A DNA stretch of 64,000 bases from Symbiodinium natans (Eukaryota; Sar; Dinophyceae; Suessiales; Symbiodiniaceae). Positions 1 to 12,000 of this stretch are shown piece by piece. The notes under the pieces are model-generated. The model did not search any database. It was not told the origin of the DNA and worked only from the letters and a program-made list of their open reading frames with translations. The stretch is from positions 1,070,972-1,134,971 of the forward strand of contig CAJNDS010001112.1 of assembly GCA_905221605.1 (NCBI GenBank). Reading direction: 5' to 3'. Each line of letters starts with the position of its first letter. Positions within the stretch are counted from its first letter, which is position 1. The translations under genes and the position numbers were made by a program.

Positions 1-55
1 GGACGAAGCACGCTCGGAGTGCCCAGCTACCCTAAACCCGTTTTGAGCACGGCTA

Positions 56-146
56 CCCTAAACCCTAAACCCTAAACCCTAAACCCTAAACCCTAAACCC
101 TAAACCCTAAACCCTAAGCCTAAACCCTAAACCTAAACCCTAAACC
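56..146 (+). repeat. Telomere-like array (CCCTAAA)n
   Basis: About a dozen CCCTAAA heptamers with two short variants, preceded by about 50 bp of unique sequence, so it is interstitial within the window. Orientation is that of a left chromosome end, but the same arrays recur throughout. Confidence 0.95.
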
Positions 147-253
147 CAGCTTGGACCTGCGCAGTAATTACGAACTCTGCATGTTGACAGCCTACACAGC
201 TGGATGAGCCGCCTCGAAGGGCTAAGTATGTCTTGGAGGGAAGATGGAGAATC

Positions 254-300
254 CTAAACCCTAAACCCTAAACCCTAAACCCTAAACCCTAAACCCTAAA
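254..300 (+). repeat. Telomere-like array (CCCTAAA)n
   Basis: Six to seven near-perfect CCCTAAA units, same orientation as the first array. Confidence 0.95.
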
Positions 301-384
301 GCCCACCGAATAGCCGGAAAGTCTACCGAACTCATGATGTGACTCCTTTCCTTCAGATTTGGCAGTTGATCAAAAATCACTCTC

Positions 385-484
385 TTAGTTGTCCAGCACC
401 TAGGGGGTTTCAAGGTTAACCTTTGGGATTATAAGGGGAATATATTAACCCAAAAAGGTTAGAGGTTACCTACTCTACTACTAA
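385..484. mobile_element. MITE-like palindrome, family E copy 1
   Basis: About 100 bp with inner inverted arms (GGTTAACCTTTGGG / CCCAAAAAGGTTA). A close copy lies at 21,588-21,691, identical over long stretches including the end CTACTCTACTACTAAG. Non-coding; a non-autonomous transposon is inferred. Confidence 0.7.
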
Positions 485-499
485 GCTCTGTCCCTGAAA

Positions 500-735
500 C
501 GTATCTTTCGCCAAGATGAAAAATGTCTTTTCGCGGAGCTTTAGCGCGCCCAATCGCGCGCACTCCTGAGCCCCAAGGCCTATCATCACATCCCCGGCGC
601 CTACGTGCTACAGCGACGCCCCTGCGCACTTCTTGAGGAGAAGCCACGTGAGGCTGGGCCCTTCATGGGATACGTTGGACTTTCGCGGGACTTTCGCGGA
701 GCTTGCGCCAGTCTTTCGCAAAATGTCAGGCTTTC
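500..735. repeat. Degenerate CTTTCGCGG-type repeat, no gene seen
   Basis: Repeated CTTTCGCGG / TTTCGCGGAGC motifs within GC-rich sequence; related short copies at about 1,170 and 2,487. Several frames are open but none is recognisable. Confidence 0.4.
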
Positions 736-837
736 GGAAACTGACTTCCTAAACCCTAAACCCTATAAAGCCTCAAACCCTAAAACCCAAATTGAACCCT
801 AGACCCTCGCTGCGTGCAGTGTGGTCCGACGGAGGAG

Positions 838-915
838 GTCGGAATATACCTTACAGCATATTCAGGATCCCTATCTAACTTAAGGTATCTTCCTGAGTTC
901 AGGAGTCTTGGGCTG
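838..915. mobile_element. MITE-like palindrome, family B copy 1
   Basis: Core ATATACCTTA...CAGGATCCCTAT...TTAAGGTAT shared with copies at 5.4, 12.3, 12.8, 13.9, 14.9, 15.2 and 29.1 kb; arms are complementary across the central GGATCCCTAT. Confidence 0.55.
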
Positions 916-930
916 CCTGGGTAAACCTGA

Positions 931-1124
931 TACAAGGAGGGGCCCCCTTACTATACTAACTGTAGTTGAGGGACTTACAACCTCATTTATCATTCTTATA
1001 ACCCAATTTTATAACTCTACTTATAGCTCTACTTATAACTCTACTTATAACTCTGCTTCTAACTCTAACTACTTATAACTCTACTTCTGACTCTACTGAT
1101 AAGTCTACTTCTAACTCTCCTTGT
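931..1124. mobile_element. MITE-like element, family D copy 1, internally expanded
   Basis: Starts TACAAGGAGGGGCCCCCTTAC and ends CTCCTTGTA, the same termini as 1,753-1,877 and 2,903-3,014. The middle is expanded by repeats of an ACTCTACTTATA unit. Confidence 0.7.
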
Positions 1125-1268
1125 ACACAGTGACACAGTGTTCGAGAGCCCAAGCATCCCTCTCCACTGAGATCTTTCGCGGAGCGGCCTTCCTCAGACC
1201 TGCCACCGCATGGACTACTCGGCTTCTCGTCGCTTCTGTTGGGGCCACCCTAGATCACTTTGGCAGGC

Positions 1269-1382
1269 ACCCTAAACCCTAAACCCTAAACCCTAAACCC
1301 TAAGCCGCATGCACCCCGCCCCCCCCCCCCTCCCCCCCCCCCGGCACATCAAGACGCAACCCCCCCCCCCCCCCCCCCCCCC
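1269..1382. repeat. Telomere-like array followed by poly-C tracts
   Basis: Five CCCTAAA units, then two long C runs separated by a repeated segment CCGGCACATCAAGACGCAA present twice; a local tandem duplication. Confidence 0.7.
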
Positions 1383-1474
1383 CGGCACATCAAGACGCAA
1401 ACAACAAACAGCGAAAGAACTGAAAGCCCAAGTCCCGAATCTTGGGCCAACGCCAACCTCCCTAACTTGTAGGC

Positions 1475-1590
1475 CTACTTGGAGGTTCATGGGTGCTGAT
1501 AAGTAGGGTTATAAGTACCCTCAGTAAGGTGATAACCATAGTTACCCTACTTATGACCCTACTTCTAAGTGCCCAAAAACCTCCAAGTAG
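1475..1590. mobile_element. MITE-like element, family J copy 1
   Basis: Perfect 13-bp terminal inverted repeats CTACTTGGAGGTT / AACCTCCAAGTAG bound 116 bp rich in TTATAAGTA motifs. Related ends occur near 40.84 kb. Confidence 0.75.
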
Positions 1591-1752
1591 CCCTAAACCC
1601 TAAACCCTAAACCCCAAACTCGCCTGACAGGTCGCGCGATGTGGACCTCCTGCGCTGCGAGGCTCGCTTGCCCAAAGCCTCCGCAAGGGTCGGGCTTAAC
1701 ATCCAGAGGCCTCAGGCTCAAAACTGCACAAAATCCTTAAGAACCCTAAAAC

Positions 1753-1877
1753 CTACAAGGAGGGGCCCCCTTACTACCCTAACTGTAGTTAAGGGACTTA
1801 TAACCTCATTTAGGATCCTCATGACCCAATTTAGGGTCCTTATGACTCTACTTATAACTAGGGGGCCCCTCCTTGTA
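1753..1877. mobile_element. MITE-like element, family D copy 2
   Basis: TACAAGGAGGGGCCCCC / GGGGGCCCCTCCTTGTA inverted termini bound 125 bp; close to the copy at 2,903-3,014. Confidence 0.8.
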
Positions 1878-1892
1878 TAGTTTTTGTTAGGG

Positions 1893-1966
1893 TTCCCAAG
1901 GAAGCTGTAAGGGGAATTATGCGAAATAACCTACCAAAAAGTAGGTCTCTTGGGTTCTTAAGGATG
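1893..1966. mobile_element. MITE-like element, family I copy 1
   Basis: Contains CCTACCAAAAAGTAGG and ends GGTTCTTAAGG, as in copies at 11.7, 18.3 and 20.7 kb. Confidence 0.5.
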
Positions 1967-2035
1967 ATGAAACACTTAAGCCGCTCAACTCAGATCCAAG
2001 CCTTCCTTGCGTTTTGAAGACTTCCGGAGCCCCGA

Positions 2036-2096
2036 ACCCTAAACCTAGGGTTTAGGGTTTAGGGTTTAGGGTTTAGGGTTTAGGGTTTAGGGTAAA
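2036..2096. repeat. Telomere-like array with orientation switch
   Basis: One or two CCCTAAA units abut about seven TTTAGGG units through CCTAGG, a head-to-head junction in one array. Confidence 0.9.
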
Positions 2097-2360
2097 TTCT
2101 CGACCCCTTGGCAGATAGTTGAGGGAAAGGCATTAAGATGTATAGATATCCATTTTTAAAACGTGGCGCGTCTTGACTGGAGACCCCTCAGCACTTGCAA
2201 TACTTCCAGATAAACCCAGGCCCTAAACCCTACACCCTAAACCCTGAGCTCATGAGGTCCATTTCTTCTCCGTCGTCACACACAAGTGACTTCGCTTCTG
2301 GATTGGTGACGAGACTGCTTGCATAAGCCCCTTTATGCGCCAGGGCTCTCTCAAGTGCAT

Positions 2361-2422
2361 AAACCCTAAACCCTAAACCCTAAACCCTAAACCCTAAACC
2401 CTAAACCCTAAACCCTAAACCC
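2361..2422 (+). repeat. Telomere-like array (CCCTAAA)n
   Basis: About nine perfect CCCTAAA units flanked by unique sequence on both sides. Confidence 0.95.
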
Positions 2423-2646
2423 GCAATCATTTGAAGGCTCAGGCGGGCCCGGCCTCGCTGTCATTCGTGGCCACGGATCCCGCCGATCTTTCGCGGGCCT
2501 GCGCCACTGCGACAGTCACTCAAAAGCTCATACCTACCAAGGGTTTAGGGTTTAGGGATTAGGGTTTAGGGTTTAGGGACTAAGGATCTAAGGAGTAGTT
2601 ACCTGGTCCCTTGGTATGTGCCCTTCTTAGGGTTGAAACAGACCAT

Positions 2647-2757
2647 ACCCGGATCTTCCAAAACCCCTTAAGTAAGGAATATACCCGAATGTGTACTAAG
2701 CATCATGACTATGAATTCGGGCAGATTCCTCCATTAAGAGGTTTTGGAAGATCCGGG
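2647..2757. mobile_element. MITE-like palindrome, family C copy 1
   Basis: Termini CCCGGATCTTCCAAAACC / GGTTTTGGAAGATCCGGGG are long inverted repeats; copies at 4.54 and 17.42 kb share the core TAAGGAATATACCC. Confidence 0.8.
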
Positions 2758-2902
2758 GATGTTCGGGGCCCATACATGGTGTAGGAGTTCGGGTCCTGGA
2801 CTTGTCTAGGCAGGGAGTGGGGTTTAGAGGGAGTGGGGTTAGGGTTTAGGGCTTAGGGTTTAGGGTGTAGGGTTTCTTGTGTAATGTGAAGCAGAGTACT
2901 CG

Positions 2903-3014
2903 TACAAGGAGGGGCCCCCTTACTGTACTAACTGTAGTTCTAACCAAATTTAGGATCCTTATAACCCAATTTAGGGTCCTTATACCTCTACTTGTAACTA
3001 GGGGGCCCCTCCTA
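2903..3014. mobile_element. MITE-like element, family D copy 3
   Basis: TACAAGGAGGGGCCCCCTTAC start and GGGGGCCCCTCCT end; interior GGATCCTTATAACCCAATTTAG matches copy 2. Confidence 0.8.
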
Positions 3015-3072
3015 CTCACAGCTTACGCCACGCAAAGCAATGAGGTAGCAAGTTTCGTAAAACGCCCAGTTC

Positions 3073-3247
3073 TGCCCTAAACCCTAAACCCTAAACCCTA
3101 AACCCCTAAACCCCTAAACCCCTAAACCCCTAAACCCCTAAACCCCTAAACCCCTAAACCCCTAAACCCCTAAACCCCTAAACGCCTAAACGCCTAAATG
3201 CCTAAACGCTAAACCCTAGGCCCTAAACCCTAAACCCTAAACCCTAA
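3073..3247 (+). repeat. Telomere-like array with CCCCTAAA octamers
   Basis: Heptamers give way to about twelve CCCCTAAA octamers, then CGCCTAAA variants, then heptamers again, suggesting local unit spreading. Confidence 0.9.
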
Positions 3248-3365
3248 GCCCTTGAATTCCGACAGCTTTCATTAGCGAAGTCAAGTCAGCTCCAGGAGCC
3301 CTAAAGCTCAAACTGTAGACCCTTCATTCACACTGAAGCCCCTTACATGCACAGCAAGTTCTCAC

Positions 3366-3590
3366 AAGGTTTAGGGTTTAGTTTAGGGTTTAGGGTTTAG
3401 GGTTTAGGGTTTAGGGTTGAGGGTTGAGGGTTGAGGGTTGAGGGTTTAGGGTTTGGGGTTTAGGGTTTAGGGTTTAGCATTCAAAGGCTCCGAGGTGCTG
3501 GAAGGGCGAAGGGTTTATGGGGTTTAGGCTTGATGGTGTTTATATGGGCATTTCCCAAAATAGGGTTTAGGGTTTATGGTTTAGGGTTTA
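3366..3590 (-). repeat. Telomere-like arrays (TTTAGGG)n, interrupted
   Basis: TTTAGGG units with an inner block of TTGAGGG variants, a spacer, then more units before a family H element. Confidence 0.85.
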
Positions 3591-3690
3591 GGGGTACCCC
3601 TTTGATACCCAAACTAGAGTAGAATCCCCTTAAAGGGACCCCCCCCCAAAAAAAAAGGATTGCCTATTTTCGGAAACCCCTGTTTCGAGT
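3585..3690. mobile_element. MITE-like element, family H copy 1
   Basis: GGGTACCCC start and TTTTCGGAAACCCC end, shared with elements at 10.97, 16.69, 31.13, 40.2, 50.4 and 60.4 kb. Confidence 0.5.
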
Positions 3691-3858
3691 TTAGAAGGTT
3701 TTTGTAGGGAGATCAGAGGGTTTGAGGGGGTACTATGGGGCTCCTAAGCCCTAAACCCTCAACCCCCTAAACCCTCAAACCTAAACCCCCTAAACCCTAA
3801 ACCCTAAACCCTACTAAACCCTAAACACTAAACCCTAAACCCTAAACCCCCTAATAGC

Positions 3859-3885
3859 GGGGGGGGGGGGGGGGGGGGGGGGGGG
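3859..3885. repeat. Poly-G tract
   Basis: About 27 consecutive G; a likely assembly-sensitive homopolymer. Confidence 0.9.
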
Positions 3886-3889
3886 CGCA

Positions 3890-3955
3890 AGGCGCCTTGG
3901 AGTTCTTCCTTCGAGAGTTGGCGCGGTTCGCCTGCATCAGGCTCCAGGGACATGA
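3890..3955 (-). CDS. Candidate exon, acidic peptide
   Basis: Open minus-strand segment reading S-L-E-P-D-A-G-E-P-R-Q-L-S-K-E-E-L-Q-G-A-L. The plus strand is also open, so strand rests on the neighbours. No family recognised. Confidence 0.4.
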
Positions 3956-6014
3956 AGTAGAAGTAGAAGACGAAGTAGTAGGAATAGGGTTTAGGGTTTA
4001 GGGTTTGGGGTTTGGGGTTTGGGGTTTGGGGTTTGGGGTTTGGGGTTTGGGGTTTGTGGTTTAGGGTTTTGGGTTTAGACTAGTAGAAGGACTGGGGTAA
4101 TTAGATAGGAAGAGCAAAGCAGAGCGGGAGCGGCATCGTAGCAAGAGGAGGTGTTGCTTGCGTAGCCTTGGCAGCGGCAGTGGCAGTCGTCCACCCTAAA
4201 CCCTAAATCCTAAGTCCTCAGCCCCTAAACCCTAAACCCCAAACCCACACAAACAGCCTCCTGCATGACACTATATGGAGAACTCCGCGAAGGGCGTCAT
4301 GCTTAAGAAACGCAGCTGGCGTCTCAAGGCACAGCCGTGTTTGGGCACCCTAAACCCTAAATCCTAAACCCTAAGCCCGAAACCCTAAACCCTAAACCGC
4401 TTCCGCGCCTCAGGTATCTCCATTGACGTCACCGTGACATCGAGGTCCAAGCAGTCCAAGCAATCCAAGTCATCCACTTCAAGGTCCACCTCCTCTTGGA
4501 CCTCCTTCGGAAGGCATTGAATACAAGGGTTTTGGGTTCCCCAGATCTTCCAAAAACCCCTGAATTAAGGAGTATACCCTAATTTATACCAAGGATCATG
4601 CTTATGAATGAGGGTAGATTTCTTAATAGATATAGTTTTGGAATGGGTCTTCAGCATATCAGACTTGCAGGTGCTTTACGGCTTTACGCGCTTCTCTTTC
4701 AGATCGGGTGGCTTTGGGTTTGCGGTCCCCTAAACCCTAAACCCTAAACCCCAAACCCTAAACCCTAGGCCCAACATCGCCATCCCCACCCTAAACCCTA
4801 TAACCCTAAACCCGAAACCCTACAACCTAAACCCTATACCCTATACCCTAAACCCTAAACCCCAAACCTTCAGCTCGTTCCTTGCTCTGTCGGTTGCCCG
4901 CGCTGTCGGTCATTGGCACATCGTCCAGGGTTTGGACTTCGGCAGTGGACGTGCTTACACAAACCTGAGTCCGTCAAAAGGGGCTTGCTGTTGGGTTGTT
5001 CCCCCTTATAGTGACAGTCCTTTACAGGTATTATACTTGGGGGTACTCTCATCCCAAAAAAGGACTGTTATAAGGGGGAACATCCCAAGCTTACGGAGGT
5101 AAGATGTCTTGAAAGACGCTCAGTCAAGCAGGGCTTCGGAACGTTTTGGAGCATAATTTCATTGTGTAGGGCAGGACTTAATGCCAGCGGAGAAAAAAAA
5201 CTCTCTCCAACAACAAAAATAGGCCCGAAGGCCCCGAATGTGCGCAAACTGTGTCTTGGACAAAGACCCGCAAGCCAGAAAAACAAATGAGACATGCTTT
5301 ACAGCCTTGGGGGACCACATGGACCCCGTAAAATTGGGTGTCATATACCCTACGTAATGCGAACCCCTACACCCCTTTAGGGTTCATATTTGGTCCCAAA
5401 GGAACCCCGACCTCCCAAAAGAGCCCAGCATCCCTTTATTCAGGAATATGCCTTAAATCATATTAAGGATCCCTATATATAATTGAAGGTTCCTTCATTA
5501 TAGGGGTTTTGGGGATCCCTTTTCAATTAAAGTCATATTCCTTACGATATGATCTAACGTCACATTCATATTCCTTAACTAAGGGGTATGAAGGCTCCCT
5601 GGACTTCTCTTCTTCGGCGCTTCATCCGGCGAGTGACGGTCTCGGTTGCCTTGCTCTCCCGCTTCTCCTGCAGCTCAGGGCTGCGGCTTTGGCATTGGTA
5701 TCCTAAGCCCTAAGCCCTAACCCCTAGCCCTAAACCTAAACCCTTCCAGAAACCCTTTTTGACCCTAAACCCTCACTACGGAACCGGGACTTAACGAACT
5801 TCAGGGCTGAGGGTTCTAGGGTTTCGGGAAAACAGTCTCTAGCAAGCCAGTCCCTGTGTAGTTGTGTAACCATGCTATAGTGTAAACGGCGCTGCTTAAA
5901 CGTATTCGCATCTTCGGTTCAAAATGGGGGCAACAGTGCGGAGGAACTAAGCTCGGCTTCCTGCAAGAGAAAGGTTGAACCCTCCCAAAGCGGCATACTG
6001 GTGTACGAACTCGC

Positions 6015-6055
<41 letters not shown>

Positions 6056-9000
6056 AGCGCGCAGACACTCCGGTCACTAAGTATAGGCGTGCAAGATTCG
6101 TCACCTTCTACAAAAGCCATCTAAAGACTTGAAGCCTCAAGTGTTTAAGACACTCACTTGCCAGGGCTTGCGTGGACGCTGCAATGTTCCCAACTGGACG
6201 GGAAAGCCCAGAACAAATCTCAAATGCTCTATAAAAACCAAGAACTTGGGATGTTACCCCTTATACTAACAGTCCTTAATAGGGATTCCAGTACCCCCTA
6301 CTATAATCCCGATTAAGGACTGTTATTATAAGGGGGAACATCCCCAAACAAGAACTGAAGTGTCTAAAGCAGGGTCTCCACCACTGTCTGTGTAGCCGCG
6401 TCCAGTTGCTCTGGAGCCTGAAACGTGGCGGTTTTTGTTGGTTGAGGGTTTAGGGTTGAGGGTTGAGGGTTTAGGGTTTAGGGTTTAGGGCACCACTCAT
6501 CTTGAGCTGGGGGCTTTGGGATTCAGGCTGCGAATACTGTACCGCAGTGAAAAAGGACGTGACATCGACACTTCATGAACAGGAGTCCCTAAACCCTAAA
6601 CCCTAAACCGACTCTCACACACTATGGAGCCGCGCTCGTCCAAGCGAATACTTGACATGTGCAACCTCCAACCTTTTGCCTCCAACTTGCCAAGCTCAAA
6701 AACCCTAAACCCTACACCCCCACCAAAAAAGACAAGGGGACCTCTAAACCTTTAATCATGAACCCTAAACCCTAAACCTCCCCCCAAAACACGAGGAAAT
6801 CTCTGAACCTTATAATTCCTAAACCCAAAGCCCCCACAAAAAAGAGAAAGGGGATCCCTGAACCCTGAACGCCAAAACCCCTCGAAAAGACGAGGGAGAA
6901 CCCTTGAAAAGGAGCCCAGAAACCTTACATCCTAAATCCTAAACCCTAATTTCGCTTTTAAGAAAAACCAGGGGATCCTTAAACAACATAGAGAAGACAA
7001 CCCTAGAAAGGCTGAACCCTAAACCCAAAACCCCTTAAACCCTAAACCCTAAACCCCAACAATTTTCCGACCTCCATTCTTTTCGCCAGCAGATCGCCCT
7101 GAAGGTTGGCCTTCGCAAAAGCCACTGGGCGATGATAGCCCTCTAGAGGTGTGTTTAGGGTTCTTGTTCGCTTTAGGGTTTAGGGTTTAGGGTTTAGGGT
7201 TTAGGGTTTAGGGTTTAGGGTTTAGGGTTTAGGGTTGAACTCATGGGCCCCCTAGAGGCGCCTTTAAAGGTTAGGGTTGGGATGCTCCCTCTTATACTAA
7301 CAGTCCTCAATAGGGACTATGATAGGGGGGTACTGCAATCCCTCTTAAGGACTGTCAGTATAAGGAGGATCATCCCAAGGCGTAGGGCTTAGGGCATGGT
7401 AGGGTTTTGGGTCTAGGGTTCAACTCATGGGGCGCGCGAGAAAAAATGGTTATGTTGACATTTTCCAAGAACCCAAAGAGCAAGTGGGGGTTCTATTTGG
7501 GTCGTTCTGTAGAGGGTTGAGGAGTCAAAGATCGCACGACCACCTTTGTAATTCTGATGGGGCACTTTGGGGTTGGGCACCCCAGGGACAATTGTGGAGT
7601 TGGGCACTCAAGGGACGTTCTGGTGTTGCGCACTCCAGGACACTCTGGGGTTGGGCACCCTGGGGTTAGGCGAGGAGCAGACCGGGCGAGGAGAAGAGTT
7701 GAGTTTAACATCTAACAACCCCACAAAATAGACAAACAGAAACAGCAATGAATTTGCGGGAGTTTAGGTACAAAGCGTTGTTTCAGTCACCGGCATGTGA
7801 AGCGACTTTCGTTGCCTTTGCTTTTAACGTCCAAGGCCGTAGCCGTATACGAGTGTCGAACCCAAACCCTAAACCCTAAACCCTAAACCCTAAACCCTAA
7901 ACCCTAAACCCTAAACCCTAAACCTAACCCTAAACCTTAAACCCAAAACCGCAACCCTTTTCCCACCCAGGCCTCTGTGACTCTGTAGATCGTCGGGCCT
8001 AAACCTCAACCCGACGGTTTAGGGTTTAGGGTTTAGGGTTTAGGGTTTAGGGTTTAGGGTTTAGGGTTCAGGGTTTAGGACCCTAGATCCTTCCCTCATG
8101 GCCTGCATGGCTTTGGTCTTGAGCTTGTAGAGTAGCTGCTGGTTCTCCTTCGTAAGTCTCTCGAGCTGGACCAGGTGCTGCTCCTGCAAGTTCACAAACC
8201 TCTTATTATATATGATATTCCTACTACTAATTACTAATATTGCATATAGTATTCCTACTACTGTAATATTATTATTCTTACTCTTCTTGTTATCAGTATT
8301 GTTATTTTCATTTTTGTTTTTTGTTGATGCTATTATTACTATCATTATGAGTATAGTGTACTATGACTTTAATATTATGATATTCAACAACTAAGTAGCC
8401 TTACTATGTTGCGGTGTGCTTGCGGCATTTGTCTATTTTATTGCGTTCTTCCCAGCGGACTTCGCTGCCGCTGCCGCAGAAAGCTAAGCTCTGGATGCCA
8501 TTGGCGTGTTGACGACAACACGAAAGATGCACAATGCTATCTTAAAGGCATTACTGCTCGACTACCCCTAAATGTCCATGTACCTAATTAGGGTACACTT
8601 GGGCCTTAAAGTACCTTGTGTATAAGGACTTTCTGGCCCACGTATATAATAACAAGGTACATGGACCCTTAGGGTACTAAGTCTACTGCGGAAAGAAGGC
8701 TTAAGCAGACTCCTCCAATCGCTTCTTCTGCTCCTCAAGCAGCTCATCCACCTCTGCCTTACGGGCTGCGGGTGCTTGGTGATGAAGCCGACAAACAACG
8801 ACAGACACATAGATTCGGTAAATGCGCATTGACTGCGCAGAAGCAGATCGACAGGATGGAAACACACGTGCGCTTATGCGCATAAACGCCCGCGCCCACG
8901 CCCGCGCCCGCGCCCGCACACACACGCGCGCCCGCGACGGCGCCCAGGCCCAGACCCATGGGCACATACACATACACATGCACATACTCATACACATACA

Positions 9001-12000
9001 CACACGTTACGAACCAACTTGCGGACCAACTGCATGCCGACATTGGTTCCCAGTATGGAAACAGACCAGGAGACGTGCCCCGGAGTCCACATCAGCTCTA
9101 GATTCTACATCCCGCCTCGCTCGGACGCTCGCTGACGGAGAAGTGTGAAATAATGTCGGGGACGAACTCATCTCCTCTCTCCTGTGCCGGGCACCAACCA
9201 ACAAAACGGATCACCTGCAAAAGATGGCGAACAAGTACAAGCTAATATGTTTATATATATATATATATATGAAAGCCCTACTGTAAACTATATCTCCATG
9301 CCTGGACCTGTCTTCTGTTATATGACGTACAAGTTCACAGTTTGAGCCTGGAATACGGGCTTGTAGGTACCCGAAGATTCAGATCCTTCGAGCAGGGGCC
9401 TTCGTTGTCGCCTGCGTCGCTGTCAACAAGAAGCACGATCAGCGACCAAGGAAACCCTAAACCAGCAAAGGTCAAAACGGGGCTGCGCAGGTCGGCGCCT
9501 GGGTGCTTGTAGCACTAGTGCGTCCCCGCAATGTGGATTAGGGTTTAGGGTTTAGGGTTTAGGGTTTAGGAGTTTAGGAGTTTAGGAGTTTAAAAAGGTT
9601 CTGGGTTTACGATTTGGTGGAAACACCCTGAACCCTAACCCCCAAGCCCCAACCCCCTTTTCGTCCTCGGCCTGCTGCTTACGGACCAGCTGCTGGCGCA
9701 GGCCAGCTACCTCCATTTTTTGGGGTCTGTGTAGGGTTTATGGGGCTTTTGCAACCATGTCTCTGCAGGGGTTATGGGGCTACTAGGGACTACCTGCGAC
9801 TCTCTTTACCTACAGTGTTATGGGTTGTACCTACGAATTAAGGGGGTAGCTACTTCTAAACTGTAGGCAAATAGGGTGTCCCGGGTAGGTCTAATGCAGG
9901 ATTTAGGGTGTTTAGGGCTTTTCAGAGGCTTGGTGGGGTTCAATCATTCATCCTTTTGGGTTTGCTATGCTTTGTAGGCTAGACCACAGACCGGGTCATG
10001 CGGCTGCTACTTGCGAGTTCCATTCGGTTAGTGATTGCGCGTCGAGGGCGTAGGGTGGACTGGGCCTGTCTGTGTTCAAACCCAACAAATTAGCGGGGTT
10101 ATAACCACCCTAACCCTAAACCCTAAACCCTAAACCCTAAACCCTAAACCCTACACCCTTTTTTACAGCAGGCCTGGGTTCACAGCAGCCCGGTTCCAGC
10201 ATCACGCTCACTACTGCAGAGCGAGCATTGACGCTGAGATCTCTCTGGATACTAGTTGAAAGGTGAAAATCTTACTGTATTCTCTGAAGACTAAGTGATG
10301 AAGCTGCATAAGCTCAGAAGTGAAAGCCTCGAATGAACCCTAAACCCTAAACCCTAAACCCTAAACCCTAAACCCTAAACCCTAAACCCTAAACCCTAAA
10401 CCCCTAAACCCCTAAACCCTGAACCCATACGCAGGGCCCCAAAAGAGTAGGTAAATGCAGCCGCGGGGTTGGAGTGGGACTCACAGCTGCAGACCTGGCC
10501 TCTCGATAGTAAGCCTCCCTCATCCTCGCCAGCTCACTCCTGGCGCTCTAGTCTTGGGGTTTAGGGTTTAGGGTTTAGGGTTTAGGGTTTAGGGTTTGGG
10601 GTTTGGGGTTTGGGGTTTAGGGTTTAGGGTTTCCGGTTTAGGGATTAGGGTTCGGGCATTCTGGCTGCAGGTTTGGGGCCGTGGAGAGTTCGAGGTCACG
10701 CAGCCAGAGGTGATCCCAATGGCAAACTGCCCTATACATTCTCTATACTGAACTTGGAACCCTAGCAAAAACTTTAATTTTAGCTGTTTCTTAGGAAATT
10801 CCAGTACCCAAAAACTAATAACATTTTTCCAAATATCCCCTAAGTTCTGGGTTTGTCAGGATTTGGGGGTGGCAACTATAGAACGAACTAGGGGAAACAC
10901 ACCCCAGCAGTAGTTTTAGCCAGAATAAGTAGTCAATTTGGGCGGTTTACGAAAGTAAGGGACTCCCAATATTAACCCCAAAAATAGTAGGATTTCCTAA
11001 TCATGAGGGTACCCCTAATTTCGGAAATCCCCATTTGCTTCCCTAAACCCCCCTCAACCCCCCTAAACCCTAAACCCTAAACCCTAAACCCCAAACCCTA
11101 AACCCTAAACCCTAAATCCCCCAGATCCTCGCCCGTTGGGCGCGCAGGTTTGCTGTGGTGGCCTGTGAGAGCTTCGCCTGCCAGTCCTCCCCAAGGTTAC
11201 GGCATTTAGAGGGTTTCGGGTTTCGGGTTTAAGGCTTAGAGTTGGGGTCTTAGGGTTTAGGGTTTAGGGTCTAGGGTCTTAGGGTCTTAGGGTCTTAGGG
11301 TCTTAGGGTCTTAGGGTCTAGGGTCTAGGGTCTAGGGTCTAGGGTCTAGGGTCTAGGGTCTAGGGTCTAGGGTTTAGGGTTTAGGGTTTAGGGTTTAGGG
11401 TTTAGGGTTTAGGGTTTAGGGTTTAGGGTTTAGGGCCCCTTATACTAGCAGTCCTTAGTAGGGATTATCGTTCCCCCTATATGATCATCCCTCTTAAGGA
11501 CTGTTGTTATAAGGGGGGGACAAGCCAAGTTTCGGGCTTCATGCTGTTCTGGGGGCAAGGATGGGCAAGGCTTGCAGCCGGAGGCTTCGGGGGCAAGCAA
11601 ACGACGCTTGCTGACGGCGTATGCTCGGGCGCACGAGTTCGCGCCCTCTTCTCAGATGACTTGTCTCTTCCGGGCTCTGGTACGAGTCCCAACATCCACT
11701 CCTCGCGATGACCTTAAGAAACCCTACTTGTTTTGTAGGTTCTTAGTATAAATCCCGTTGTGGGATTCTTGGGAAGCCTACCAAAAAAAGGTAGGTTTCG
11801 GGTTCTTAAGGGAGGGCTTAGGGCGGTGATTCGACACCATGAGATCTCACACTGCAAACGGTTCCATGCCTGAAGGTGCTGCTCGCAACGTAGCTTCGCC
11901 ACCTGCGCGGGGTTTAGGGTTTAGGGTTTAGGGTTTAGGGTTTAGGGTTTAGGGTTTAGGGTTTAGTAGGGCAATTTTAGGGTTAAGGGGTTAGGGCTTA

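Noticed and set aside
1-300. Chromosome end at the left of the window
   Set aside because: The first array has the right orientation, but unique sequence precedes it and identical arrays in both orientations recur through all 64 kb.
6016-6054. Poly-A tail of a processed retrocopy
   Set aside because: No gene-like body upstream and no flanking target duplication could be seen.
8701-9003. Long frames with alternating Arg-Ala or Met-Cys
   Set aside because: Translation of CGCCCG and ACACATAC simple repeats; only the 3' 55 bases of the minus frame are retained as an exon.
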